Shown: positions 51,605-62,100, counted from the first letter of the stretch. The stretch is 64,000 nucleotides of DNA from Rhodanobacter sp. A1T4 (GCF_014207185.1 NZ_JACHCP010000006.1:62001-126000), one strand, 5' to 3'. Program-made: numbers and translations. The notes: a model not told the origin generated them from the sequence alone.

Positions 51605-52522
51605 TCAGCGTGGGTACTTCGCCATGATGTCGTGCACCTGCCGCACGAGCGCCAGCGCCTGCTCGAACGGACGTAGCCACATGTTGCGGCCAAACATCAC
51701 GCCGCTGGCACCGGACTGCATGTAGAACTCGACCTGGCGCAGCACGGCCTCATCGTTATCGTCTTTTACGCCGCCGGAGAACAGCACCATGGTACGACCT
51801 GCCGAACGCACGACGCGTGCGCAGCGCGCGGCGGCATCTTCCTGCAACTGGTTATACGGTGCAGGCACATTGGCGGTGCTGTCGTTGGGCTCGTGCAGCT
51901 TGACGATATCGGCGCCCAGTTCCAATGCGACGCGTGCGGCGTAGTCCTGTGCATACAGGGTATTGGTGCCACCCTTGGCATTGACGGCGCTGCCGCGCGG
52001 GTACGACCACAGCACCAGTGGCATGCCGTAACGCTCACAGTCCTGGCGCACCTTTTCGAATTGGCGGAATTCGTCATGCTGGCGCGGTGAGCCGACATAC
52101 ATGGTGTAGCCAACGGCATCGGCGCCGATGCGCACCGCATCCTCGACCGAGGCGAACAGCGGCGATGTGGCTTCGCCGTCGTCGGGGATGTTGGTCTTGC
52201 CATTGAGCTTGAGGATCAACGGTATCCGCCCGCAGTATTCGCCCATGTACTTTTCGGCGAGGCCGATACCCAGCGCGATGGCGGAAAAATTGCCTTCGAC
52301 GGCGAGACGGAACTGGTACTCCGGGTCGACTGCCGGCGGGTTCGGAAAGAAATCCGTCGGTCCGTGTTCCAGGCCCTGATCGAGCGGTAATACAAGCAGG
52401 CTGCCATTGCGTGGACCATGGCCGTACAACAACCGCCACAGGCGGGTGCGCTTGCCGTGGGACAGGGCAAGCCGGGAAAGTGGGCTGGCGGCGTTCGAAA
52501 CCTCTTGTAAGTTTTGTTTCAT
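51605..52522 (-). CDS. DhnA/FbaB-type class I aldolase
   Basis: This 305-residue class I (Schiff-base) aldolase is of the archaeal-type fructose-bisphosphate aldolase family. VLPLDQGLEHGPTDFFPN lies near residue 45, IPLILKLNGKTNIPDD near 100, VGYTMYVGSPRQHDEF near 138, LVLWSYPRG near 168, and the Lys in DIVKLHEPND near 205 is a Schiff-base candidate. TMVLFSGGVKDD and GVMFGRNMW bind phosphate. Beside an AgaS-like enzyme and two PfkB kinases, it would split a ketohexose-1,6-bisphosphate (tagatose or fructose type) into two triose phosphates. GAGAG precedes the ATG. It is divergent from the SIS gene with only 57 bases between. Confidence 0.88.
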   Translation of the reverse strand: MKQNLQEVSNAASPLSRLALSHGKRTRLWRLLYGHGPRNGSLLVLPLDQGLEHGPTDFFPNPPAVDPEYQFRLAVEGNFSAIALGIGLAEKYMGEYCGRIPLILKLNGKTNIPDDGEATSPLFASVEDAVRIGADAVGYTMYVGSPRQHDEFRQFEKVRQDCERYGMPLVLWSYPRGSAVNAKGGTNTLYAQDYAARVALELGADIVKLHEPNDSTANVPAPYNQLQEDAAARCARVVRSAGRTMVLFSGGVKDDNDEAVLRQVEFYMQSGASGVMFGRNMWLRPFEQALALVRQVHDIMAKYPR

Positions 52523-52606
52523 TTCGAATACTCTCGATTCAGTGGTTATATGCTTTCACATTCAATTGTATCTGGCGAAATGTCAATATTAAACAATAAA
52601 ACGAAA
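52517..52606. promoter_or_regulatory. Candidate DeoR/AgaR-type operators at the aldolase/SIS divergent promoter
   Basis: TTTCATTTCGAAT (52517-52529) and, on the minus strand, TTTCGTTTTATTG (52594-52606) resemble the core TTTCRTTTYRTTT published for E. coli AgaR. CATTTCG also appears inverted at 52576-52582. The sites flank and partly overlap the two start codons. They suggest that the DeoR protein encoded nearby represses both transcripts. There are no data to confirm binding. Confidence 0.4.
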
Positions 52607-53779
52607 GATTTGGCCGGGCTGAGAACGCTGCTTGCGCTCCCGCTGGCGGAACAGCGGGAGCGTGGTTACGCCGACACTGTGCGTGAAATTCTGCAGCAAC
52701 CGGCCAGCTGGACCGATACCGCTGACTTGTTGCATCAACCACAAGTGCTGGCGCAACTGCAGGCTGCGCTGACGCCAGCACCGAGCCATATCGTGCTGAC
52801 CGGCTCGGGCAGCTCGATGTATATCGGCGAGTGTCTTGCGCCCAGCTTGCAGCTCGGCCTTGGCATGCCGGCGCAGGCCATTGCCGCGGGCACCCTGCTC
52901 ACGCATTGGCGCAGTGTGCTACCGCCCGGTGCAGGTTTGCTGATTTCACTGGCGCGCTCGGGCGATAGTCCGGAAAGCTGCGCCGTGGTGAGTCGCCTGT
53001 TGGCCGATGCTCCCGACTATCGCCATCTGGTCATTACCTGCAATGCCAACGGCAAGCTGGCGACGGACTATAAGAGTGATCCACGGGTAACCGTGCTGCT
53101 ACTCGATGAACGCACGAATGACCGCAGCCTGGTCATGACCAGCAGCTTCACCAATCTGCTGCTGGCCGGCGCCGGTCTGGTTTCCACGACGCGCACTGAT
53201 TGGATGGCATCGGCAAATCGGCTGGCACGTCGCGTCCAGCACGTGCTTGACGATCAAGCCGATGCGCTGGCCGCGATAGCCCGTCAGGGCTTCGGCAAGG
53301 TGGTCTACCTGGGCAGTGGCGGCGCGCTGGGCGCGGCCCACGAGTCCGCTTTGAAGATGCTGGAAATGACTGGCGGCGCAGTGACCACCAGCGCGGAAAC
53401 CTACCTCGGTTTGCGACACGGGCCGATGTCGAGCCTGACGGAAGACACGCTGGTGGTCGGCTTTCTCTCGCCGAATCCGACGGTGCGTGCGTATGAGGTC
53501 GACCTGCTGCGCGAGCTTTCGCGCAAGCAATTAGGCATGACCCGTGTGTTGGTGGGTGAAGGCATGGCGAGCGAATGGCTGGGGCCGAACGATGTGGCTG
53601 TGGAACTCGCTGGCATGGATACCGTTGATGACGTGCTGCCGTTGCTGGCAGATGTCGTCATCGGTCAGTTGCTCGCGTTCTTCGCCTGCCTGTCGCTCGG
53701 CGGTAAGCCGGATACGCCCTCGCAAGGTGTACTCACCCGTGTGGTGGAGAACTTCTCGATCCACCAGGAGGGCGTGTGA
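52580..53779 (+). CDS. SIS-domain sugar isomerase/deaminase, AgaS-like
   Basis: This is a cytoplasmic double-SIS enzyme of 399 residues. The first SIS domain has IVLTGSGSSMYIGECLAPSL near 82 and LLISLARSGDSPESCAVVSR near 125. The second has VVYLGSGGALGAAHESALKM near 235, and ETYLGLRHGPMSSLTEDT near 275 is a catalytic-loop motif like EFRHGP of AgaS and GlmS. AgaS proteins convert galactosamine-6-phosphate to tagatose-6-phosphate plus ammonia. The position before two PfkB kinases and opposite an aldolase fits that pathway. The ATG at 52580 has a weak ribosome-binding site. The stop overlaps the GTG start of the first kinase (GTGTGA). Substrate assignment is by analogy. Confidence 0.85.
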   Translation: MSILNNKTKDLAGLRTLLALPLAEQRERGYADTVREILQQPASWTDTADLLHQPQVLAQLQAALTPAPSHIVLTGSGSSMYIGECLAPSLQLGLGMPAQAIAAGTLLTHWRSVLPPGAGLLISLARSGDSPESCAVVSRLLADAPDYRHLVITCNANGKLATDYKSDPRVTVLLLDERTNDRSLVMTSSFTNLLLAGAGLVSTTRTDWMASANRLARRVQHVLDDQADALAAIARQGFGKVVYLGSGGALGAAHESALKMLEMTGGAVTTSAETYLGLRHGPMSSLTEDTLVVGFLSPNPTVRAYEVDLLRELSRKQLGMTRVLVGEGMASEWLGPNDVAVELAGMDTVDDVLPLLADVVIGQLLAFFACLSLGGKPDTPSQGVLTRVVENFSIHQEGV

Positions 53780-54699
53780 AGCGCATCCTCGTCGCGGGCG
53801 AAATCAACGTCGATCTTGTTTTTCGGGATTGCCACGCGTTTCCGCTGCCGGGCAAGGAAGTGCTCGCCGATGACTTCGTGATGACACCGGGCAGTTCGTC
53901 GATGATCTGCGCGATGGGTCTGGCGCGTCTCGGCAATCCGGTGGCTTTTGTCGGTTGGGCCGGCATGGACAGCTGGGGCGATTATTGCGTAGCGGCGCTG
54001 CGGGACGCGGGCATCGATACCACGGGCATTCTGCGCGACGAGACACTGAGAACCGGCGTCACGACGTCGTTATCGACGGCGCAGGATCGGGCGCTGGTAA
54101 CGTTCGCCGGAGCCACCGCCACGCTGAGCGCTGACGACATCAGTGATGAGTGGCTGCAGGCTTTCGATCATCTGCATATTTCATCGTATTACCTGCAGCG
54201 CGCCCTGCGTCCGGGTTGCCGCGACCTGTTCGCGCGCGCACGTCTGCAGGGGCTGACCACCTCGCTCGACCCCGGCTTCGACCCGGACGAGCGATGGGGT
54301 GATGAACTGTTCGAGACGCTGGATGAGGTGGATCTGTTTCTACCCAACGATGTGGAGTTGCTTGGCGTCACCGGCAAGACGTCGTTGATGGACGGCCTGC
54401 ACCGGTTGGCCGACCGACGGGCACGCACGGTAGTGAAGCGCGGCTCGCAGGGAAGCGCCACGTTCGATGGCGAAAACCTGATCGCCGGGCCGGCGTATCC
54501 GATGACATCGGTGGAAAGCACGGGTGCCGGTGATTCGTTCAATGCCGGTTTCATCCATGCATGGTTGCGTCAACAGTCGTTGATCGATTGCCTGCGCTGG
54601 GGTGGTGCCTGCGGCAGTCTGTCGACACGCGGCGTGGGTGGAACCACATGCCAGGCGGATGCCGCTGAAGTACTTGCCTTGATTGAGGCAGTTCCTTGA
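53776..54699 (+). CDS. PfkB-family carbohydrate kinase (ribokinase-like)
   Basis: This is a PfkB sugar kinase of 307 residues. It starts at GTG 53776, which overlaps the SIS stop and has GGAGG five bases upstream. RILVAGEINVDLVF begins the fold, GSSSMICAMGLARLGNPVAF near 38 holds the sugar-binding site, LFLPNDVELLG lies near 185, and ESTGAGDSFNAGFIH near 240 contains the anion hole and the catalytic Asp. It belongs to the ribokinase/2-keto-3-deoxygluconate-kinase side of PfkB, not the FruK side. It may phosphorylate the incoming sugar, for example GalNAc or a free ketose. Its stop overlaps the TTG start of the next kinase (TTGA), so three genes are read as a coupled unit. Confidence 0.88.
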   Translation: MKRILVAGEINVDLVFRDCHAFPLPGKEVLADDFVMTPGSSSMICAMGLARLGNPVAFVGWAGMDSWGDYCVAALRDAGIDTTGILRDETLRTGVTTSLSTAQDRALVTFAGATATLSADDISDEWLQAFDHLHISSYYLQRALRPGCRDLFARARLQGLTTSLDPGFDPDERWGDELFETLDEVDLFLPNDVELLGVTGKTSLMDGLHRLADRRARTVVKRGSQGSATFDGENLIAGPAYPMTSVESTGAGDSFNAGFIHAWLRQQSLIDCLRWGGACGSLSTRGVGGTTCQADAAEVLALIEAVP

Positions 54700-55625
54700 T
54701 CACGGTGGCCGGTTTCAACACCACGATCGATCGTCTCATCGGCGTCGATGCGCTGCATACGGGTGAGGTCAACCGCGCCACCAGCGAACAAGAATATCCC
54801 GGCGGCAAGGGGCTGCACGTCGCACAGACGATTGCTGCACTGGGTGAGCGAGTGCAATTGATCGGCGTGGTCGATGCCGCACATCGCAACATGATTGGCC
54901 GGCGCATGAGCGAGCGTGGGGTGCTGTTTCATGGCATCGAAATTCCCGACAGCATGCGCAGTTGTTTTGCGGTCCAGGACGCACAGGGTCGGATCACCGA
55001 AATCCTCGGCCAGGGACCCGAGATTGCCGAAAAATACCGGACGGCCCTGGTGCAAGCGTTTCGCCGCGGCGTCGAGGAAAGCAAGCTCGTGATTCTGTCC
55101 GGTAGCTTGCCGCGTGGATTCGCTGCCAACACCTATGCCGAGCTGGCCAGTCATGCACGTGATGCCGGCCGGCGTTGCCTGATCGATGCCAGTGGCGACG
55201 TGCTCAAGCATGCGGTGCAGGTGCAGCCTTTCCTGATCAAACCCAATCGCGATGAGATTTCGTCGCTGCTCGATCGTCCTGTCGACGATCTCGATGCGGC
55301 AGTCGATGCAGCGAAGGAGTTGTTCTCCCGAGGCATCGCCATGCCGGTGGTGACGATGGGCGCACTGGGTGCGGTAGCCATCGATGCGAACGGCATCTGG
55401 CACGCCCGGATCGAGCTTGCACAGATTCGCAACACGGTCGGGTCGGGCGATTGCCTGCTCGCCGGCATAACGGTGGGCATTGCCCGCAGCATGAATTTGG
55501 AAGAGACCTTGCGTTTGGGCGTGGCTTGCGGGGCAGCCAATGCGCAAGGTCAGGAAACCGGTTTCGTCGAACGGCGGGCGGTAGAGGCGTTGCTCTCTCA
55601 GGTTCGAGTGCACCACCTGGCTTAA
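54696..55625 (+). CDS. PfkB-family hexose-phosphate kinase (1-phosphofructokinase/tagatose-6-phosphate kinase type)
   Basis: This 309-residue kinase of the FruK/LacC subgroup has a TTG start at 54696 within the TTGA overlap and GAGG upstream. ITVAGFNTTIDRLIGVDAL is the typical FruK/LacC start. EYPGGKGLHVAQTIAALGE near 30 binds the sugar phosphate, LVILSGSLPRGF lies near 132, IKPNRDEISSLL near 183 and TVGSGDCLLAGITVG near 248 with the catalytic Asp. This group adds a second phosphate to ketohexose phosphates. Together with the SIS enzyme and the aldolase it completes a route from a ketohexose-6-phosphate to trioses. The 3' end is followed by about 180 bases that lead to the TonB receptor. Confidence 0.88.
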   Translation: MITVAGFNTTIDRLIGVDALHTGEVNRATSEQEYPGGKGLHVAQTIAALGERVQLIGVVDAAHRNMIGRRMSERGVLFHGIEIPDSMRSCFAVQDAQGRITEILGQGPEIAEKYRTALVQAFRRGVEESKLVILSGSLPRGFAANTYAELASHARDAGRRCLIDASGDVLKHAVQVQPFLIKPNRDEISSLLDRPVDDLDAAVDAAKELFSRGIAMPVVTMGALGAVAIDANGIWHARIELAQIRNTVGSGDCLLAGITVGIARSMNLEETLRLGVACGAANAQGQETGFVERRAVEALLSQVRVHHLA

Positions 55626-55735
55626 CTGAAAGCACGGAGTCAAACCGGACCCTCGATTGGTCCGGCACGGATTCCTGCGTCCGAAATTTGGTGAAGGTGC
55701 GAACAAGTCCATGGAAATGGAAGTTTTCCACGGGC

Positions 55736-55808
55736 ATCCATAACGGCTTGCGGCAGAGGGGAGTGGTCATTTCTGCGCGGGCAATAGCGAATACGGGTGA
55801 GGTATTTC
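55736..55808 (+). repeat. Leader sequence shared by the two TonB receptor genes (first copy)
   Basis: This 73-base stretch is about 80 percent identical to 59109-59180 in front of the second receptor, including CCATAAC, GCAGAGGGGAG and GCGAA. In the second copy an ATG follows the GGGGAG; here the same place is ATT, and an indel puts the related peptide out of frame. It marks the border of a tandem duplication. It may have kept a role as 5' leader. Confidence 0.65.
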
Positions 55809-58800
55809 ATGAAAGTCGAGAAGAGTGACTGTTTTACGGTTGATGAAAAGGGCAGGACGTTGCTGGCTTCGTCCATCAGCAAGTCGTTGATGGCGATGCA
55901 GGTGGCGTTGGCAATGGGGGGCTTGGCATTTGCAGGAGCTGCGTTGGCGCAGACCGATACCTCACCTCCTACCGCGGACACCACGACCACTGCTACAGCA
56001 ACCAAAACACCTGCAGAAAACAAGCCGACGAAGGACAAGGCCGTAAGCCTCAAACAGGTCAGTGTCACCGGCTCGAACATTCGCAGTGTGGACGTGGAAG
56101 CGGCGCAGCCGGTGATCAGCATTACCGCGCAGGATATTCAGAAGCAGGGCTTCGCCACGGTGGGTCAGCTTCTGCAAAATGTCTCATCGATGTCGCCACC
56201 CGATCTCAGTCACTCGGCACCCGGTGATCTGGGTCCGAACCAGGGGGGTTCGTTCGTCGATCTGCGCGGTCTCGGTGCGCCGCGCACGCTGGTGCTGGTC
56301 GATGGCCAGCGCATCGGCGCCGCGCACGGCGGCTACACCAATATCAACGTGATCCCCACGGCCATCGTCGAGCGTATCGACGTGCTGGCCAGCGGTGCTT
56401 CCGCGGTGTACGGCTCCGATGCGATTGCCGGTGTGATCAACATCATCACCAAAAAGAATTTCAGCGGTGCAGAGATCGACACCTATAACGGTGAGTACTC
56501 GCCGCACAGCGATGGACGGCAGACGCAAACCAGTTTCACCGTCGGTAAAACCACGGACAAGGGCAGCATCGTATTCAGTGCCTCGTACCAGAATCAGGGT
56601 GCGGTATGGACGGGTGATCGCGCTTTTTCCGCGTACCCATGGACGGATCAGCATCCGTATTTCGGCCTGAGCAAATATGGTCCGTACGGATATATCCGCA
56701 GCGCGACGGGTGGGCCTGCACTGGTGCTCAATCCGGGCGGTGACTCACGCAATATCAATGACTACCACACGTTCGTGCAGCCGACTTATGCCGCAAACGG
56801 CGACATCACCAGTCTGGCCAATGCGGGTGACCAGAATTACAACGAGCTGGCCGGTCGTACCAACATGTTGCAGACGGAGGACAAGACCAAGAATCTCTAT
56901 CTGGACGGTCGCTATAACTTCACATCGAATATCACCGGCCATATCAACCTCGGCTACAACATCGATGATGAAACCGCGCAATCCGGTTCGCCGTTGTTCT
57001 ATAGCGGCATGGGGTCCAACAGCGCGTTTCCCTCGCTGCTTTCCGAATACAGCTATTACAACCCGCTGTACGGCATCCAATCAGTGCAGTTCAGACGGTT
57101 GATGACTGAAACGACGCTTCGCAGCTACAACGATCCCAAGAACTACCGCTACAACATTGGCCTGGAAGGCAACTTCGAATGGAATGGCCATCTATTCAAT
57201 TGGGACGTCTATACGTACAACAGCAAGATCAGCGGCGTTAACACGCGTACCGGCTATTTCAATCTGATCAATGTGCAAAACGCGCTGGGGCCGTCGTTCA
57301 TGGGCTCCAACGGTGTCGTGCAGTGCGGTACACCGGGCCATGTCATTGCCGGCTGCGTACCGTTCAATCCGCTGGCCGGTCCCGGCGGCATCACGTCACA
57401 AATGCTCAAATATCTGTCGATCAACAGCGTCGAGCACTACGGTAGTGACGAAAAGGCCTATGTCGCCGACTTCGGCGGTGATATCTACGCCTTGCCCGCC
57501 GGTGACCTGACCTTTGCCACGGGTGTGCAGCATCGTGAGGAGTCCGGTTACGACAGCCCGGATCCCTTCGCTTATGCGGGTTATTCCACCGATGGCGGGG
57601 TCGGACCCAACAGCGGCAGCTATTCGTTGAACGAGGCGTATGCCGAGGTCAATGCGCCGTTGCTGAAGGATCTTCCCGGCGCCAGGAGTCTCGATCTCGA
57701 TATCGCGCGGCGTTATTCCAGCTATAGCAATTTTGGCAGCACCACCAACAGCTCGTACAAGCTGACCTGGAAACCATTCGACGACTTGTTGTTTCGCGCC
57801 AGCTACGGCACCGGCTTCCGTGCACCCACCGTCAATGATCTCTATCAGGGTCGATACCCAGCGGGCACGTTTACCGATCCATGCGACAGCGTTTACGGAC
57901 CGACCGCCTACGGTGGTAATGCTCTGGTCGCCCAGCGTTGTCTGACGGGTTATGGCGGCATCCCGGGTGTGGCGGCCAACTTTCGTCAGACCGACAGCAA
58001 CGGGGTACCCATCATCACGTCGAGTGGCGAGGGTGCATTGCCCAGTACGAACTTCACCGGCGGCAATCCCAATTTGAAGCCGGAGACGTCATACAACGCC
58101 GATATCGGTCTGGTCTACAGCCCATCGTGGCTGACCGGTTTCAACTTCACGCTCGACTGGTGGAACTACAACATCCGCAACCTGATCACCAACATCGGCA
58201 ATGATCAGGTGCTGGCCAACTGTTACCAGTACAGCATCCAGTCCGCCTGTAGCCAGTTCCAGCGTCAGGCCGGCACGGGTCAGATCTATGACCTGCTGAA
58301 CCTGGAAACCAATGCGGGCTGGCAAAAAGAAAGTGGTTACGACTTCACCTTTGCCTACCGCTTTCCCGAGACCTCGTTAGGCAATTTCAAGCTCAGCATG
58401 AACGGTACGTACATTGCGAAGTTCAACCAGCTGCCGACGATTGGCTCGAACATCATTTATGCCGCCGGCAACACGGCGAACTTCCTCACCTCCTGGCGCC
58501 TGCGCGACAACCTCAGCCTGAATTGGGACTGGCACGCATTCGGTGCCAGCTGGACCTTGCGCTATTTCTCTCCGTACAAGGCCGCGTGCGCCTACGCACC
58601 GTCCACCGGAACAACGGCGTTCCCCTGCACCTTGCCCGATTACTACGCGCCCGGCGTGGGCGTCGAGCCGCAAACGCAGGTGCCCTCGGTCACCTTCAGC
58701 GATGTGCAGGTGTACTGGAAGGCACCCTGGAACGCGACCTTCTCGGTGGGCGCCAACAACGTCTTCAATCGCACGCCGCCCTATGTCTACGGCGCCTACG

Positions 58801-58886
58801 CATCGGGCAGTGACACGCCTTACAACTACAACGCGTCGTACGACATCGGTCGTTACGTCTACTTCCGCTATCAGCAGAAGTTCTGA
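55809..58886 (+). CDS. TonB-dependent receptor (first of a tandem pair)
   Basis: This is an outer-membrane receptor of 1025 residues that imports an oligosaccharide with energy from TonB. A long leader with a hydrophobic core (SKSLMAMQVALAMGGLAFAG, cut after ALA) is followed by a Thr/Pro/Lys linker. A TonB-box-like VSVTGSN lies near residue 95. The plug domain (about 105-225) includes GFATVGQLLQNVSS, GGSFVDLRGLGAPRTLVLVD and GASAVYGSDAIAGVINIIT. The 22-strand barrel ends in RYVYFRYQQKF. It belongs to the large family of carbohydrate receptors of Xanthomonadales. It follows the kinase genes on the same strand. A GTG at 55797 is a possible but less likely start. Confidence 0.92.
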   Translation: MKVEKSDCFTVDEKGRTLLASSISKSLMAMQVALAMGGLAFAGAALAQTDTSPPTADTTTTATATKTPAENKPTKDKAVSLKQVSVTGSNIRSVDVEAAQPVISITAQDIQKQGFATVGQLLQNVSSMSPPDLSHSAPGDLGPNQGGSFVDLRGLGAPRTLVLVDGQRIGAAHGGYTNINVIPTAIVERIDVLASGASAVYGSDAIAGVINIITKKNFSGAEIDTYNGEYSPHSDGRQTQTSFTVGKTTDKGSIVFSASYQNQGAVWTGDRAFSAYPWTDQHPYFGLSKYGPYGYIRSATGGPALVLNPGGDSRNINDYHTFVQPTYAANGDITSLANAGDQNYNELAGRTNMLQTEDKTKNLYLDGRYNFTSNITGHINLGYNIDDETAQSGSPLFYSGMGSNSAFPSLLSEYSYYNPLYGIQSVQFRRLMTETTLRSYNDPKNYRYNIGLEGNFEWNGHLFNWDVYTYNSKISGVNTRTGYFNLINVQNALGPSFMGSNGVVQCGTPGHVIAGCVPFNPLAGPGGITSQMLKYLSINSVEHYGSDEKAYVADFGGDIYALPAGDLTFATGVQHREESGYDSPDPFAYAGYSTDGGVGPNSGSYSLNEAYAEVNAPLLKDLPGARSLDLDIARRYSSYSNFGSTTNSSYKLTWKPFDDLLFRASYGTGFRAPTVNDLYQGRYPAGTFTDPCDSVYGPTAYGGNALVAQRCLTGYGGIPGVAANFRQTDSNGVPIITSSGEGALPSTNFTGGNPNLKPETSYNADIGLVYSPSWLTGFNFTLDWWNYNIRNLITNIGNDQVLANCYQYSIQSACSQFQRQAGTGQIYDLLNLETNAGWQKESGYDFTFAYRFPETSLGNFKLSMNGTYIAKFNQLPTIGSNIIYAAGNTANFLTSWRLRDNLSLNWDWHAFGASWTLRYFSPYKAACAYAPSTGTTAFPCTLPDYYAPGVGVEPQTQVPSVTFSDVQVYWKAPWNATFSVGANNVFNRTPPYVYGAYASGSDTPYNYNASYDIGRYVYFRYQQKF

Positions 58887-58904
58887 CGTCCGAGCGGAAT
58901 GAAA

Positions 58905-58931
58905 CGCTGCCCGAATGCTTTCAGGGCAGCG
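58905..58931 (+). repeat. Perfect 8-bp stem-loop between the two TonB receptor genes
   Basis: CGCTGCCC and GGGCAGCG enclose an 11-base loop, 18 bases after the first receptor stop. No T-run follows. It is probably an mRNA-stabilising or processing hairpin between the two receptor genes, and full termination is unlikely. Confidence 0.55.
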
Positions 58932-59180
58932 AGTTGAAGTTCTGTGATGAGGCAAGCCATTGGATGTGGAGTGATGGATTGCACCGCACGAGCTTCAACA
59001 AGCCATTGGACACGCTGCATGTGTGCTCCAGCGAGCAGGACGTGGCCGGGTTTGGCCACCCGTTGGAGGCTTGACGAAGCTGCAGGCGAGTTCACGTACA
59101 GGAGAAATATCCATAACCGCTTGGTGCAGAGGGGAGAGGTCATGTCTGCGCAGGCGATCGCGAACTACGGGAGAGCGTTT

Positions 59181-62100
59181 ATGCGTACTGGAAATAGGGG
59201 ATTTTCTACGGTCGATGGCATCAGCAGAAAGTTGTTGACGGCATCCATCGACAAGTCATTGATGGCGATGCAGGTGGCGTGTGCGGTTGGCGGACTGGCC
59301 TTTGCGAGTGTCGCCATGGCACAGACCGAGACTTCACCGTCGGCTGTTACCACGGCCGTCAAGGTACCGACTAAAAAGGCGACTGCCCAAAAGAAATCCG
59401 CGAAGGATGCCGCAACGTCGGAAGCGCAGGACAAAGCCGTCAAGCTGCAAGAGGTGACCGTGACCGGCTCGAACATCCGCGGTGTCGATATGGAAACGGC
59501 GTTGCCCACCATCACCATCACCCGCGAAGAGATACAGCGCCAGGGCTTCGCCACAGTGGCCCAGCTATTGCAGAACATTTCATCGGCGGCCACACCTGAC
59601 TTGAGTCGTGCCGATGCAGGGTCGCTGGGTCCCAACCAGGGCGGCAGTTTTATCGATCTGCGTGGACTCGGTGCGCCGCGCACACTGGTGCTGGTGAATG
59701 GCGAGCGTATCGGTGCAACCCATGGCGGCTATACCGACGTCAGCGTTATTCCCACCTCGATTGTCGATCATATCGATGTACTGGCCAATGGCGCTTCGGC
59801 GGTCTACGGTTCCGACGCGGTTGCGGGTGTGATCAACATCGTCACGTTGAAGAATTTCAACGGTGCGGAGATCGACACTTACGACGGCCAGTACATGCCG
59901 CATGAGGATGGTCGCCAACAGCAATACAGCGTTACTGCCGGCAAAACTGGCGACAAGGGCTCGGTGGTCTTCAGCGCCTCCTATCAAAACAGCGGTTTGG
60001 TATGGGCCGGTAATCGGCCATGGTCTGCGTATCCCTACACCAACAATCATCCCTATTTCGGTCTTTCGTACGTCCCGCCGGATGGTGGAGTCATCAGCGG
60101 TGCCCCCGCTTCGCTGTTTCCGGATGGCAAGAGTCATACGCTGGTGCTCGAACCCGGCGGGGACTCACGCAATATTGCCGACTACTACCGGGTCACACCG
60201 CAAACCTTCGATCCGGTGACCGGCTTTATCGACAGTCCCGCCAACGAAGGTGGCTACATGTACAACCACAACAGTGGTGAGCAGACCACACTGTTGAGTC
60301 CGAACAAGACCAAGAATCTCTATCTGGATGGTACTTACCATCTGACCGACAACATCAATGCGCATATCAACCTGGGCTACAACCAGAGCATCAACGGTGG
60401 CGTGGGCAGTCCGAGTGCGATTTACAGCGGCTTCTCTCCGAATCCCGATTATCCGATCACGCTGGACGCACACAGCTACTACAACCCGCTCAATGTGCCA
60501 GGGCAGACGCCGGCAACGCTGCGCATCAACCGCTTCCTGCCCGAATATCTCTACAGCAATGACAACAGCTCGAAAAACTACCGCTACAGCTTCGGACTGG
60601 ATGGCCATTTCGGCGTGGGCGACCACGAGTTCAACTGGGATGTCTATACCTACGACAGCAAGATAAGAGACGTCGATATCCGCAACGGATACTTCAACCT
60701 GATCAAGCTGACGCAGGCACTTGGGCCATCCTTCATGGGCGCCAATGGTGTCGTCCAGTGCGGTACGCCGGGCAATGTGATCGCCGGCTGTGTGCCGTTC
60801 GATCCGCTGGGCAAGGTCACGCAGCAGATGATCGACTATTCGCGCATCAACTATGAAGAACGTACCGGCTATGACGAAAAGGTCGCCGCGGCGGATTTCG
60901 GCGGCAACATCGTCGAGCTGCCTGGTGGTGATCTCACCTTTGCGGTGGGTGTGCAGCATCGTTCCGAGGCGGGTTTCGACGATACCGATCCGGCCGCCTA
61001 TTCGGGCTATTCCAGTGCCTATGCCGTCGCCCCCAATCAGGGCAGTTTCGATCTCAACGAAGGTTACGTCGAGTTCTATGCGCCACTGTTGAAGGACTTG
61101 CCGGGCGCACAGAGTCTTGCGCTCGATGTGGCGCGTCGCTGGTCGCACTACAGCAACTTCGGCGGTACGCAGAACAACGCGTTCAAGCTGACCTGGAAAC
61201 CCTTCGACGATCTGCTGTTTCGCGCCAGCTACAGCACCAGCTTCCGCGCGCCAACCATCAACGATCTCTATCAGGGACTCTATCTGGCTGGCGGCTTTAC
61301 CGACCCTTGTGATTCGGTCTATGGGCCATCCCAGTATGGCTACAGTGCTGCCGTGGCGAAACGCTGCAGCAGCGGGACCGCTGGCTTGCCCGGGGTACCC
61401 GCCGGCTTCCGGCAGACCGATGCCAACGGCGTGCCGGTCACCGGAGCCGAGGCCTACGGTGTTACCAACAGCTATAACGGTGGTAACACCAATCTGAAGC
61501 CCGAGACGTCCTATAACGGCGATGTCGGTCTGGTCTACAGCCCGTCATGGGTGCCGGGCTTCACTGCCACCGCGGACTGGTGGACCTACAACATCCGCAA
61601 TCTGATCACCGGCATCAGCAACGATCAGGTACTGGCCGATTGCTATCAGTTCGGCATCACTTCCGCCTGTGGACAATTCCAGCGTCAGGCGGGCACCGGC
61701 CAGATCATCAATCTGATGAATCTGGAAACGAATGCGGGCTGGGAAAAGGAGCGTGGCTGGGACTTCGGGTTCAAGTACGTGTTGCCGAAATACAGCTTCG
61801 GCCAGTTCACGCTGGGCATGCAGAGTACCTACCTTTCCAGCTTCAATCTGTTGCCGGCCCAAGGCGCAGCCATCAATTACGACGCCGGCCTCTATAGCAG
61901 TTGGCGGGTGCGCGGCAGCCTCACGCTGGGCTGGACTCTGGGTAATTTCGGCGCGAACTGGACCATGCGTTATTACTCGCCGTTCGAAGGCGGCTGCGCC
62001 TACCCGCCGCCCGATTCAGCACACCCGGGCTTCGCCTGCACCTTGCCCGACCACTACGCGCCCGGTTCCGGCGTGCAACCACTGACACAGTATCCGTCAG

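Noticed and set aside
55769..55809. Rare ATT start for the first TonB receptor
   Set aside because: The frame from ATT hits a stop after about 19 codons and does not join the receptor frame.
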